A stretch of DNA of 64,000 nucleotides from the NCBI RefSeq assembly GCF_001281315.1, contig NZ_CP012479.1, forward strand, positions 2,914,001-2,978,000, in the 5' to 3' direction. Positions 1-7,539 of this stretch are shown one piece after another. Under the pieces are notes generated by a model. It was given only the letters and a program-made list of their open reading frames with translations, searched no databases and was not told the DNA's origin. The translations under genes and the position numbers were made by a program. Origin of the DNA: Arthrobacter sp. ERGS1:01 (GTDB lineage: Bacteria > Actinomycetota > Actinomycetes > Actinomycetales > Micrococcaceae). Every line of letters starts with the position of its first letter. Position 1 is the stretch's first letter.

Positions 1-355
1 TATCGCCGGCAGTCTTGAGCCAGCGTACGGCGTCGGCATAGCTGCCAGTCTCGAAGAGCGACTGCCCCAGCGCGACGGCACCATTCCGGTCACCGAGTTC
101 GTGGGCCTTGTGAAAATGCGGGATCGCGTCGGCGTCCCGGTTGAGGCCCCTGAGAAAGAGTCCAAGATTCAGTGATGCCTCAACGACGCCGCGGTCGATC
201 GCCATCAAGTACAAGGTTTCGACGAGCTCATTCTTGCTCACCAATTGAAGATCATTGGCCGTATTGAACAGTCCGTCAGGATCGTCCGCAAGAATCAAAT
301 CGATCGAAGACCGAAGATCCACGGTCTGCAGCCATCCATTTTTGAGTGACTTCAT
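1..355 (-). CDS. Sel1/TPR-like repeat protein, C-terminus outside the window
   Basis: The open frame starts at an ATG (353-355 on the complement) and runs off the left edge, so only the first 118 residues are present. Residues about 50-118 form helical repeats with the Sel1 pattern (A..G...A...LG..L...G....A...F.KA.ELGD..GA..LG), a fold used for protein-protein contacts. A GGAG motif lies 8 nt upstream of the ATG, supporting this start. No signal peptide or catalytic motif is visible in this part. The specific role is unknown and cannot be judged without the missing end. Confidence 0.6.
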   Translation of the reverse strand, partial: MKSLKNGWLQTVDLRSSIDLILADDPDGLFNTANDLQLVSKNELVETLYLMAIDRGVVEASLNLGLFLRGLNRDADAIPHFHKAHELGDRNGAVALGQSLFETGSYADAVRWLKTAGD

Positions 356-583
356 CGTATTTGCTCCGCCGAATCTTCCTTGTCACTCGCCCACTGGCGC
401 ATGGTTTCGACACGGTGATCGCCTGCCGACTTCAGATCTCGTTCAAAACTTTCCAGGGTTTTACACCACAATGTTGCCATGGCGTTCAGCGTAGCAATGC
501 GGATTGCTGAATGCCGTCCGGGAGGTGCGGGCCAAAGCGTGGCCCATTGCCAGGTCCAGGCGGGTCCGGATAGCGTGGCAGCC

Positions 584-886
584 ATGACTTTCGCGAATGC
601 CGGGACACTCGGCGCCGTTGCAGGCAGGCGCGACGAGCTGGTTGCACACCTGACCGCCCGGAGTGAGAAGCTGCGGCAGCTTGGCTGCCTTGCATACGAG
701 GTGGGGGTGAACGATCAGCAACCCGACACCGTGTTCGTCATCGAGCTGTGGGAAAGCGCCGAAGCCCACCAATCCTCACTAGCAGCACCGGAGGTCCAGG
801 CCGCCATAGCGGCGGCACGGCCGCTTCTCTCCGGTGAATTCGGCGGCTTCCGCTTCGAGGTGGTCGGTTCCCCGCTCCGGGATTGA
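584..886 (+). CDS. Antibiotic biosynthesis monooxygenase (ABM)-fold protein
   Basis: This 100-residue protein has the ABM/quinol-monooxygenase pattern: an N-terminal strand, a helix with R..EL..HL.ARSEKLR, then CLAYEV.....P..VFVIELWES.EAH..SL..PEV. Such small dimeric alpha-beta barrels include YgiN-type quinol monooxygenases and many uncharacterised proteins, so substrate and activity are not predictable. The frame is open from 479, but homology begins at the internal ATG at 584, which is used here; no strong ribosome binding site is seen at either. It is followed after 40 bp by a DUF1801 gene on the same strand. Confidence 0.7.
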   Translation: MTFANAGTLGAVAGRRDELVAHLTARSEKLRQLGCLAYEVGVNDQQPDTVFVIELWESAEAHQSSLAAPEVQAAIAAARPLLSGEFGGFRFEVVGSPLRD

Positions 887-926
887 TCCGATGGGCGTCC
901 GGCCCGTGCCGGCGTAGGATCGCAGC

Positions 927-1280
927 ATGGGTACCGTTGGCACATATCTGGGCACAGTCGAGGGCGCCGATCGCGCCGCACTTGAACGCATCTACGCGAT
1001 CGCCGGCGAAGTCGTGCCCGAGGCCGAAGAGGGCACCAGCTACGCCATGGCTGCCCTGCTCTACCGTGGCAAGGGGCTCGTCGCCGCGGTCCAGGCAAGG
1101 AAGTTCCTGTCGATCTACCCCTATAGCGGCGCCGTCATTGCAGCGAATTCCGAGGTGCTGGCCGGCTTTGAAACGACCACCGGCAGCATCCACTTTTCCG
1201 CGGAACATCAACTGCCCGACGCCGCCCTGCGCCGCATCGTCGAGGCACGGCGCGCCGAGATTGATGCAAAGAGCCGCTAG
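927..1280 (+). CDS. DUF1801 (YdhG-like) domain protein
   Basis: A 117-residue protein with the DUF1801 signature: a short helix, then EVVPEAEEGTSYAMAAL.Y.GK.LVA....K..LS.YP.SG.VI, and a C-terminal PDAALRRIVEARRAEI helix. The family shares the fold of frataxin/CyaY-like proteins; the role in actinobacteria is unknown. Its TAG stop lies inside a CTAG palindrome (1277-1280) that also gives the stop of the convergent gene, which encodes another DUF1801-type protein. The two are only distantly similar, so this is not a recent tandem duplication. Confidence 0.75.
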   Translation: MGTVGTYLGTVEGADRAALERIYAIAGEVVPEAEEGTSYAMAALLYRGKGLVAAVQARKFLSIYPYSGAVIAANSEVLAGFETTTGSIHFSAEHQLPDAALRRIVEARRAEIDAKSR

Positions 1281-1726
1281 GAGACCGAGGCCTTCACGAG
1301 TTCGGCAATCTTCGCCTCCACTGCCGGGCTCCACGTTTGAAGCGCATACGACACCGGCCAGATCTCGCCGTCGTCGAGGCGTGCGGCTTCCTGGAATTCC
1401 AGGGTTGAGTAGCGGGTGTTGAATTTGCCCGCGTTCTTGAAACAGAAAACGACCTTGCCGTCCGCGGTCGCGTAGGCCGGCATCCCGTACCAGGTCTTCG
1501 GCAGGAGCTCCGGGGCATTCGCCGTGGCTACGACGTGCACCCGCTCCGCGATCAGGCGATCTTCCGGTGTCATTTTTCCGATGCTGTCGAGGACTGCCTG
1601 CAGGCCGTCGGCATTCTTGGCTCCCTGTTTCCCTTCGGCGCGCAATTCGGCGGCGCGCTGTTTTATTGCGGCGTGCTCCGCCGGGGAGAAGCCGGTGGAT
1701 TCGGAGCTTGCGTTCGTGGTTGGCAT
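1277..1726 (-). CDS. DUF1801-family protein
   Basis: A 149-residue protein. The first 60 residues are charged helices. Residues about 60-145 carry the DUF1801-type core (ERVHVVATANAPELLPKTWYGMPAY, KVVFCFKNAGKFNTRYSTLEF), including a conserved tryptophan and tyrosine in the first strand. The frame is open to 1825, but the ATG at 1726 has a GGGAG ribosome binding site about 9 nt upstream and begins the recognisable protein, so it is chosen. It converges on the preceding DUF1801 gene and overlaps it by 4 bp. No enzymatic role is assigned. Confidence 0.75.
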   Translation of the reverse strand: MPTTNASSESTGFSPAEHAAIKQRAAELRAEGKQGAKNADGLQAVLDSIGKMTPEDRLIAERVHVVATANAPELLPKTWYGMPAYATADGKVVFCFKNAGKFNTRYSTLEFQEAARLDDGEIWPVSYALQTWSPAVEAKIAELVKASVS

Positions 1727-1851
1727 TTTCGTTCTCCCTTTGATGTTCGCGGTGCTGGTGGCCGCCTTCCAGGAACAGGCTATGCCCGCACCGTGCCGCG
1801 GTGCTTCTTCATTCCTGCTCGGCATTGCCCGCTGGTTGTGGCGCTCTTCCC

Positions 1852-2304
1852 TCAGGGGGAGCTTGGCACCCCAAAGGTGACGATGGGCGGCAGACCGGCT
1901 CGCAGATTTTCCAGGACGTACCGTTCGTGCGGAACAAGCGCCCCGGGAAGGTCGTCAAGGTCAAACCACGCCAAGCCCGCCGATTTGTCGGGTTCCATGA
2001 TCCTCGGCTCGTCGGACCAGGACTCACAGCTGAAGAAGAAATCGACGCGTCCCTCCGCGGGCCGATGCATCGTGGTGATCGCAAGCAGGTCTTTGGCGGC
2101 AATGACCACGCCGATTTCCTCCCGAGCCTCGCGGCGGGCTGCCTCGGCAACAGATTCATGGGCCTCAACGTGGCCGGCGGCGGCCGTGGCCCAATGGCCG
2201 TCCATGTGCCCCGTTCCCTGGCGCAGTTGGAGCAGGACTGCGTCCCCACGCCGGAAGATCACATAGCTGACGGGAGTCAAGGTAAATCGTTCAGCCGTCT
2301 CCAT
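1852..2304 (-). CDS. NUDIX hydrolase
   Basis: A 150-residue NUDIX hydrolase, a family that cleaves nucleoside diphosphates linked to another moiety, such as oxidised dNTPs or nucleotide sugars. The Nudix box is intact at about residues 44-66 (GHVEAHE......REAREEIGV), with the metal-binding REAREE glutamates in place. The ATG at 2304 is preceded by AGGGGA. The gene lies 30 bp downstream of the UmuD-like gene on the same strand, so the two may be co-transcribed. A nucleotide-pool cleaning role beside an SOS-type gene would make sense, but the substrate cannot be read from sequence. Confidence 0.85.
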   Translation of the reverse strand: METAERFTLTPVSYVIFRRGDAVLLQLRQGTGHMDGHWATAAAGHVEAHESVAEAARREAREEIGVVIAAKDLLAITTMHRPAEGRVDFFFSCESWSDEPRIMEPDKSAGLAWFDLDDLPGALVPHERYVLENLRAGLPPIVTFGVPSSP

Positions 2305-2334
2305 TGGTCCCCTAATTCCTTGCCAATTAGCGTC

Positions 2335-2745
2335 TTAGACGTGGTGCAGGCACCGGGTGACAACTCCCCAGACGGTCATCTCCGCGGACAGGATTCCCGC
2401 CGAAGGAGCCGGGGACGACGCGTCGGTGCGGTCCGTGACCAGGGCGGCAACGCCGTCGTTCATCACCAGGCGGCGGATCAACAGCTCGCCCTCCACCACG
2501 GCCACCACCACGGAACCGTCCTTGGGCGTCAGCGACCTGTCCACGATGATCTCGTCACCGTCGGCAATCCCCGCCGCCGCCATGGAATCCCCAGCGACCC
2601 GCATGACAAAGGTGCTGGTGCGATCGCGAATCAGGTGCCTGTTGAGATCGATACCGCCGTGGAAGTAGTCACGAGCCGGCGACGGAAACCCGCGCGGATC
2701 GGTATTCGGGGCAACGGGCGCCGCCAAATCCATGCCAAACACCAT
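2335..2745 (-). CDS. umuD: UmuD/S24-like protein, probably unable to self-cleave
   Basis: A 136-residue homologue of the E. coli DNA polymerase V subunit UmuD, collinear with it at a constant offset of 6 residues (GFPSPARDY, IDLN, GDSM). The catalytic serine is present as Ser54 (UmuD Ser60). The general-base lysine position (UmuD Lys97) is Arg91, and the residue before the scissile glycine (Cys24 in UmuD) is Arg18. Autocleavage is therefore doubtful, and the protein may act uncleaved. No umuC is adjacent; the next gene is a NUDIX hydrolase. The ATG at 2745 follows AGGGGG closely; a second ATG at 2733 is possible. A LexA-like box lies just upstream at 2755-2770. Confidence 0.8.
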   Translation of the reverse strand: MVFGMDLAAPVAPNTDPRGFPSPARDYFHGGIDLNRHLIRDRTSTFVMRVAGDSMAAAGIADGDEIIVDRSLTPKDGSVVVAVVEGELLIRRLVMNDGVAALVTDRTDASSPAPSAGILSAEMTVWGVVTRCLHHV

Positions 2746-2754
2746 GCCACCCCC

Positions 2755-2770
2755 TAGTACAAATATTCGA
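2755..2770 (-). promoter_or_regulatory. Candidate LexA (SOS) box upstream of the UmuD-like gene
   Basis: Read on the minus strand the 16-mer is TCGAATATTTGTACTA. Against the Gram-positive/actinobacterial LexA consensus TCGAAC-N4-GTTCGA it matches 9 of 12 defined bases, with one half site almost intact. It starts 10 bp upstream of the chosen ATG, in the 67-bp gap shared with the divergent kinase gene, so it could affect both. Damage-inducible control is inferred from the match and the gene type. Confidence 0.5.
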
Positions 2771-2812
2771 TGCCCAAGCATAGCACCGCGTCGGTTGTGC
2801 TTTGATGGATCC

Positions 2813-3307
2813 ATGGCCACCTTGATTGTGCTGCGCGGCAATTCCGGCTCCGGCAAAAGCACCGTGGCCCAGGCCCTACAGCGCGACCTTGGCGCCGCCT
2901 GGATTGAACAGGATTATTTCCGCCGCCGCATTTTGGGCGAGACGGGTAACTACTCCGCACTCAGCGTGGACCTGATCGAAACGGCCGCCGCGCTGATCCT
3001 GGGCCGGGGACGCACCGTGATCATGGACGGCATGTTCAACGCCAGCAAATACAGCCGCACCCTGCGAGCGCTGCGCGACGGCCACAGCGGTCCGAGCCTG
3101 TTCTACGCCTACGACCTCACCCTGGAGGAGACGTTGCGCCGCCACGCCACCCGGCCGCACAAGCTCGCCGACTTTGGCGAAAAGGAGATGCGCGGCTGGT
3201 ACCACGGCTGGGACCCGCTGGAGGGGATTGCCGAACAACGCATCACGGCCGGGGAATCCGCGGAGGCCACCATCAGCCGGATCCTGGCCGCCGCCGGAGC
3301 GCGGTAA
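2813..3307 (+). CDS. P-loop kinase (AAA_33 / zeta-toxin-like fold)
   Basis: A 164-residue nucleotide-binding protein. Walker A is GNSGSGKST at residues 9-17, followed by an EQDYFRRRIL segment typical of small-molecule kinases of the AAA_33 family. A second strand ends in VIMDGMFNA, and an arginine-rich lid is present (ETLRRHATRPH). The family phosphorylates small molecules or nucleotide sugars; the substrate here is unknown. The ATG at 2813 starts the protein directly at its first strand. The gene is divergent from the UmuD-like gene. It resembles chromosomal stand-alone kinases more than a toxin, and no antitoxin gene is beside it. Confidence 0.75.
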   Translation: MATLIVLRGNSGSGKSTVAQALQRDLGAAWIEQDYFRRRILGETGNYSALSVDLIETAAALILGRGRTVIMDGMFNASKYSRTLRALRDGHSGPSLFYAYDLTLEETLRRHATRPHKLADFGEKEMRGWYHGWDPLEGIAEQRITAGESAEATISRILAAAGAR

Positions 3308-3330
3308 GGCCCACAAAAGTCCACCCGGAT

Positions 3331-4035
3331 CTAGGCGGTCAGCCCCAGCTTGCTCATCCGCCGCGAATGGCCGCGGGTGAGGGAGGTCAGGATCGCGGCC
3401 ACCTCGGTCTCGGCGTCCTTCTGGGTGCCGTCGGGGGTCAGGCCCACCAGGAAGCTGTGCTTGGCGCCGATGCGCTGGGCCTGGGTCAGGGCCTCGCCCA
3501 CCAGCCGCCGCCCCCACAATGCCAGCCTGGACGAGAGCCGCGGATCCTCGGCCAGCATCGTCTTCAACCGATCCGCAAGCAGGGCCGTCTGCTCCTCGCT
3601 GGTGCGCACGGCGGCAATGACGCCACGGGTGTCGGCATCCAGGTGTTCGGCAATGGCCGCGTAAAAGTCCTCGGTGATGGCATCGACCACATAGGCCTTC
3701 ATGAGGGACTCATGCCAATCGGCGGGCCGGGTGCGCTCGTGGAAGGCGTCCACCATGCGCTGGAACGGCAGCATGGCCAGTTCCGGGTCCATGCCCATCT
3801 CCAGCAACCGGGCACACACCGCCTCGAAGTGGCCAAACTCCGTCACGGCCATCCTGCCCAGCACGGCCCTGTCGTTGAGGGTTGGCGAGTACCGGGCATC
3901 GGAGGAGAGCCGTTCAAAGGCGGACAGTTCCCCATAGGCGATGCCGCCGAGCAAATCAGTGACGAACTTGTCATAGCGGGCGCTTAGTTCCCCTGCGGTT
4001 ATGGAATCAAACGCGTCGGACGGCGGAATACTCAT
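3331..4035 (-). CDS. Ferritin-like fold protein (MiaE-2 type)
   Basis: A 234-residue helical protein of the actinobacterial MiaE-like ferritin-fold group, related to tRNA-(ms2io6A) hydroxylase. Helices carry acidic/histidine metal-ligand patterns (GELSAFERL, VTEFGHFEAV with ExxH, a later HESL and a long C-terminal helix), consistent with a di-iron centre. Whether it hydroxylates tRNA is unproven; many members are simply called ferritin-like. The frame is open to 4116, but MSIPPSD at 4035 is the likely start. It is divergent from the RNB ribonuclease gene, close to other RNA-metabolism genes. Confidence 0.75.
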   Translation of the reverse strand: MSIPPSDAFDSITAGELSARYDKFVTDLLGGIAYGELSAFERLSSDARYSPTLNDRAVLGRMAVTEFGHFEAVCARLLEMGMDPELAMLPFQRMVDAFHERTRPADWHESLMKAYVVDAITEDFYAAIAEHLDADTRGVIAAVRTSEEQTALLADRLKTMLAEDPRLSSRLALWGRRLVGEALTQAQRIGAKHSFLVGLTPDGTQKDAETEVAAILTSLTRGHSRRMSKLGLTA

Positions 4036-4101
4036 ACGCTCCAGCGTAGTCCGTGCCGTGCCCCCTCTTGCTCCCGGCGGCGAATCGTTTACGCTGAAAC
4101 C

Positions 4102-5568
4102 GTGCCGTACTCCCACATTGGCGTTCGAAGCAGCGCCGCGCAGCAGAAACTGGCCCAGGCCCTCGCCGCACTAAGCCATGAGTTCAAGCTTCCGGGCGAG
4201 TTCGATCCGCTGGTGCTGGCCGAGGTGGACCACGTCATTGCCGGCCACCAGCTCCCCGCACCGGACCTGACGGCGCTGCCGTTCATCACGATCGACCCGC
4301 CCACCTCGCAGGACCTGGACCAGGCCATGTTCCTGGAACGCGAGGGCGACGGCTACGTGGTGCACTACGCCATCGCCGACGTCCCCTCCTTTGTCCCCGC
4401 CGGCGGGCCCCTGGACGGCGAGACACGGCGCCGCGGCCAGACCATCTACACGCCGGGCAACCGGATTCCGTTGCACCCGACGCCGCTGAGCGAGGGTGCG
4501 GCCAGCCTGTTCGCCAACGATCCCCGCTCCGCCTTTGTCTGGGAAATCCATTTGGCACAGGACGGCACCCAAACCTCGGCAAGGGTCCGCCGGGCCACGG
4601 TGCAAAGCGTCGCCAAGCTTGGTTACGAGCAAGCCCAGAAGATGCTCGACGCCGGCACCGCCCCGCCCGCTTATGCCGGCACGTTGGGGCTGTTGGCTGA
4701 GATCGGGGGCAAGCGCATCGAGCTTGAACGCTCCCGCGGCGGCGCCAGCCTCAACGTGCCCCAGCAGGAAGTGGAATTCGTCAACGGCCATTACGTCCTC
4801 GAGTTCCGGCCGGGCCTGCCCATCGAGGACTGGAACGCGCAGATTTCGCTGCTCACGGGCATGGCCGCCGCCCAGGTCATGATTGAGGGCAAGGTGGGGA
4901 TCCTGCGCACCATGCCGGCCCCGGACGACGGTGCGATCGCCGCGTACCGGCTCCAAACCGTGGCATTGGGCAAACCGTGGGACGCCGACGTCGCCTACGG
5001 CGCCTACCTGCGCACCCTGGACACCACCGATCCCAAGCAGCTGGCCCTCATGCACGCGGCCACCACGCTGTTCCGCGGCGCCGGGTACACCCCCTTTAAC
5101 GGCACAGTGCCGGACGACGTGCTCCAGGCAGCCGTCGCCGCCCCGTATGCGCACGCCACGGCGCCGCTGCGCCGGCTCGTGGACAGGTTCGTGCTGGCCA
5201 TCTGTGCGGCGCTCTGCGCCGGCGACGACGTACCAGGCTGGGCGGTCGACGCCCTGACCGAACTGCCCGAGATCATGAACGCCTCCAACCAGCTCGCCAG
5301 CCGGGTGGACAGGGCCGCCATTGACACGGTGGAAGCGGCGCTGCTGAGCCACAGGGTCGGCACGGAATTCGACGCCGTCGTCCTGGCCGGGCCCAAAAAG
5401 AACGGGCACACCACCAAGGTCGGCGCCGCCCGCAGCTCCATCCAAATCACCGAACCGGCCGTGACCGCCTATTGCGAGGGTGACCTGGAACCGGGCACGG
5501 TGGTGCGGGTGAAGCTGGTCGCCGCCGACATCGGCACCCGGACCATCGCATTCGCCCCGGCACAATAG
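4102..5568 (+). CDS. RNB-domain ribonuclease (RNase II/R-like)
   Basis: A 488-residue enzyme of the RNase II/R superfamily, expected to degrade RNA 3' to 5' in the cytoplasm. The RNB domain begins at about residue 60, with the metal-binding motif IDPPTSQDLDQA; the Gln after the last Asp is, from memory, usual in this actinobacterial subfamily. Further RNB motifs follow: HYAIADV.SFV, the TIYTPGNRIPLHP segment, and YAHATAPLRRLVDRF near residue 350. It is shorter than E. coli RNase II (about 640 residues) because the N-terminal cold-shock domains are missing. Translation starts at a GTG 66 bp from the divergent ferritin-like gene. Confidence 0.85.
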   Translation: MPYSHIGVRSSAAQQKLAQALAALSHEFKLPGEFDPLVLAEVDHVIAGHQLPAPDLTALPFITIDPPTSQDLDQAMFLEREGDGYVVHYAIADVPSFVPAGGPLDGETRRRGQTIYTPGNRIPLHPTPLSEGAASLFANDPRSAFVWEIHLAQDGTQTSARVRRATVQSVAKLGYEQAQKMLDAGTAPPAYAGTLGLLAEIGGKRIELERSRGGASLNVPQQEVEFVNGHYVLEFRPGLPIEDWNAQISLLTGMAAAQVMIEGKVGILRTMPAPDDGAIAAYRLQTVALGKPWDADVAYGAYLRTLDTTDPKQLALMHAATTLFRGAGYTPFNGTVPDDVLQAAVAAPYAHATAPLRRLVDRFVLAICAALCAGDDVPGWAVDALTELPEIMNASNQLASRVDRAAIDTVEAALLSHRVGTEFDAVVLAGPKKNGHTTKVGAARSSIQITEPAVTAYCEGDLEPGTVVRVKLVAADIGTRTIAFAPAQ

Positions 5569-5612
5569 GCCCGGCGCGGACGAATGCGGGCGGGTTTTGG
5601 GGGTGGTACGGC

Positions 5613-5775
5613 TAGACTGGGGGTGTAGACATGGATGCCCGGTCGTTGAAACATGATTTTAAGTTCAATAAACCCGCCCCTACGCGCGTCTTTTATGTTC
5701 CTCCCTGTAGCTGCCAACCATCACGGCGGCGGGAGGGCACGTTTTTGTTAGCCCGCGATCGGCTTCCCCAAGGTT
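5613..5775 (+). promoter_or_regulatory. Long leader of the DEAD-box helicase gene with terminator-like hairpin
   Basis: A -10-like TAGACT at 5613-5618 would put the transcript start near 5625, giving a leader of at least 150 nt. At 5700-5736 the leader can fold into a strong hairpin: CCTCCC (5700-5705) pairs with GGGAGG (5731-5736), and GCTGCC (5710-5715) pairs with GGCGGC (5725-5730) around a 9-nt loop. The stem is followed by GCACGTTTTTGTT, so it looks like an intrinsic terminator placed before, not after, the gene. A short ATG frame (5631-5819) overlaps the hairpin. Attenuation or cold-dependent control is inferred; the hairpin could instead terminate read-through from the ribonuclease gene. 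Confidence 0.45.
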
Positions 5776-7527
5776 GTGCCGCGCTCCGGCTCCGTCAGGC
5801 AAATAGCTGCCGGCGTTGAGCCCGTGAAAAACGGCACCTGTATAGACGAATTGAGCGGTAAGCACTTGAGCATTGAGACAGATTCACTTCTGCAGGCAGA
5901 AGACAGCAACGAAAAAGTTGAAATTGACGGCAGCATCAGCAGCACCGAAGCGGCCCGCCACGAGGAAAAAGAGACGTTCGCCAGCTTTGGCGTGCACCAC
6001 GAGATCGTGTCCTCGCTGACCGAGGCCGGCATCACCCACCCCTTCCCCATCCAGGCCATGACGCTGCCGATTGCCCTGACCGGGCACGACATCATCGGCC
6101 AGGCCAAGACCGGTACCGGCAAGACGCTCGGCTTCGGCATCCCGGCCCTGAACCGGATCATCAGCCCCAAGGACGAGGCTTTTGAGTCGATGGCCGCCCC
6201 CGGCGCGCCCCAGGCCATGGTCATCGTGCCCACCCGCGAACTGGCCGTCCAGGTCGCCAGCGACCTCACCACCGCCTCCAAGCACCGCGGCATCCGCATC
6301 GCCACCATCTACGGCGGCCGCGCCTACGAGCCCCAGATCGACGCCCTGCAAAAGGGTGTAGAGCTCATTGTGGGCACCCCGGGCCGCCTGATCGACCTGC
6401 TCAAGCAGCGCCACCTGAACGTCAAGCACGTGCGCATGGTGATCCTGGACGAGGCCGACGAAATGCTCGACCTGGGCTTCCTGCCCGACGTCGAGACGCT
6501 CATCGCCGGGACCCCCGCCGTCCGCCAGACCCTGCTGTTCTCCGCCACGATGCCCGGCCCGGTTGTTGCCATGGCCCGCCGTTACATGACGCAGCCCACC
6601 CACATCCGTGCGGCCGATCCGGACGATGAGGGCCTGACCAAGCGCGACATCCGCCAGCTGATCTACCGCGCCCACAACCTGGACAAGACCGAGGTCGTTG
6701 CCCGCATCCTGCAGGCCAAGGGTCGCGGCCGCACCATCATCTTCACCAAGACCAAGCGCACCGCCGCGAAGGTGGCCGAGGAACTCGTGGACCGCGGCTT
6801 CGCAGCCGCCGCCATCCATGGCGACCTGGGCCAGGGCGCCCGCGAACAGGCACTGCGCGCCTTCCGCAACAACAAGGTCGACGTGCTGGTCGCCACCGAT
6901 GTGGCCGCCCGCGGCATCGACGTCGACGACGTCACCCACGTCATCAACTACCAGTGCGTAGAGGACGAAAAGATTTACCTGCACCGCGTGGGCCGTACGG
7001 GCCGCGCCGGCAACAAGGGCACGGCCGTCACGTTCGTCGACTGGGACGACATGCCGCGCTGGGGTCTGATCAACAAGGCCCTGGGGCTCAGCGTCCCGGA
7101 GCCGATCGAGACGTACTCCTCCTCCCCGCACCTCTACACGGACCTTGACATCCCCGAGGGCACCAAGGGCCGCCTGCCGCGCAGCAAGCGCACCCACGCC
7201 GGCATCGACGCGGAGGTCCTGGAGGACCTGGGCGAGACCGGTAAGCGCAACTCACCCAAGTCGGGCTCGCGCGACGGCGGCCGTGGTGGCCGGGGCGAGC
7301 GCAACAGCGGCGCCCGCACCGGTGAGAAGCGCGACGGCGAGCGTACCGAGGGTGGCCGCAGCCGCCGTCGTCCCTCCTCCGCTGCCTCCTCTTCCGAGGC
7401 CCCGGCGGCAAGCGAAGGCACCTCGGAGACCGCGGAAGGCGCCGCACGTCCCCGCCGGAACCGCAGCCGCACGCGCCGCCGCAATGGCGAGGTAGTGGGC
7501 CAGCCGGAAGCCGGCACCGGCGAGTAG
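5776..7527 (+). CDS. DEAD-box ATP-dependent RNA helicase
   Basis: A 583-residue RNA helicase with all core motifs: Q motif (FGVHHEIV...PFPIQ), Walker A AKTGTGKT (about 110-117), PTRELAVQV, TPGRLIDLL, DEADEMLDLGF, SATMP, and HRVGRTGRAG in the second RecA domain. The C-terminal 130 residues are basic and rich in Gly, Arg and Ser (RDGGRGGRGER), a typical RNA-binding tail of cold-shock or ribosome-assembly helicases (DeaD/CsdA type). The frame opens with GTG at 5776. A TTG at 5866 (LSIETDSL) is a credible alternative, since residues 1-30 look non-conserved. A solo DNA methyltransferase follows 12 bp downstream and is probably co-transcribed. Confidence 0.9.
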   Translation: MPRSGSVRQIAAGVEPVKNGTCIDELSGKHLSIETDSLLQAEDSNEKVEIDGSISSTEAARHEEKETFASFGVHHEIVSSLTEAGITHPFPIQAMTLPIALTGHDIIGQAKTGTGKTLGFGIPALNRIISPKDEAFESMAAPGAPQAMVIVPTRELAVQVASDLTTASKHRGIRIATIYGGRAYEPQIDALQKGVELIVGTPGRLIDLLKQRHLNVKHVRMVILDEADEMLDLGFLPDVETLIAGTPAVRQTLLFSATMPGPVVAMARRYMTQPTHIRAADPDDEGLTKRDIRQLIYRAHNLDKTEVVARILQAKGRGRTIIFTKTKRTAAKVAEELVDRGFAAAAIHGDLGQGAREQALRAFRNNKVDVLVATDVAARGIDVDDVTHVINYQCVEDEKIYLHRVGRTGRAGNKGTAVTFVDWDDMPRWGLINKALGLSVPEPIETYSSSPHLYTDLDIPEGTKGRLPRSKRTHAGIDAEVLEDLGETGKRNSPKSGSRDGGRGGRGERNSGARTGEKRDGERTEGGRSRRRPSSAASSSEAPAASEGTSETAEGAARPRRNRSRTRRRNGEVVGQPEAGTGE

Positions 7528-7539
7528 TAAAAGGTTTCG

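Noticed and set aside
2813..3307. Zeta-type toxin of a toxin-antitoxin pair
   Set aside because: The fold is shared, but no epsilon-like antitoxin gene is adjacent; the upstream UmuD-like gene is divergent and unrelated.
4171..5565. 464-codon minus-strand frame opposite the RNB ribonuclease
   Set aside because: Composition is typical of antisense of a high-GC gene; the plus-strand RNB motifs are unmistakable.
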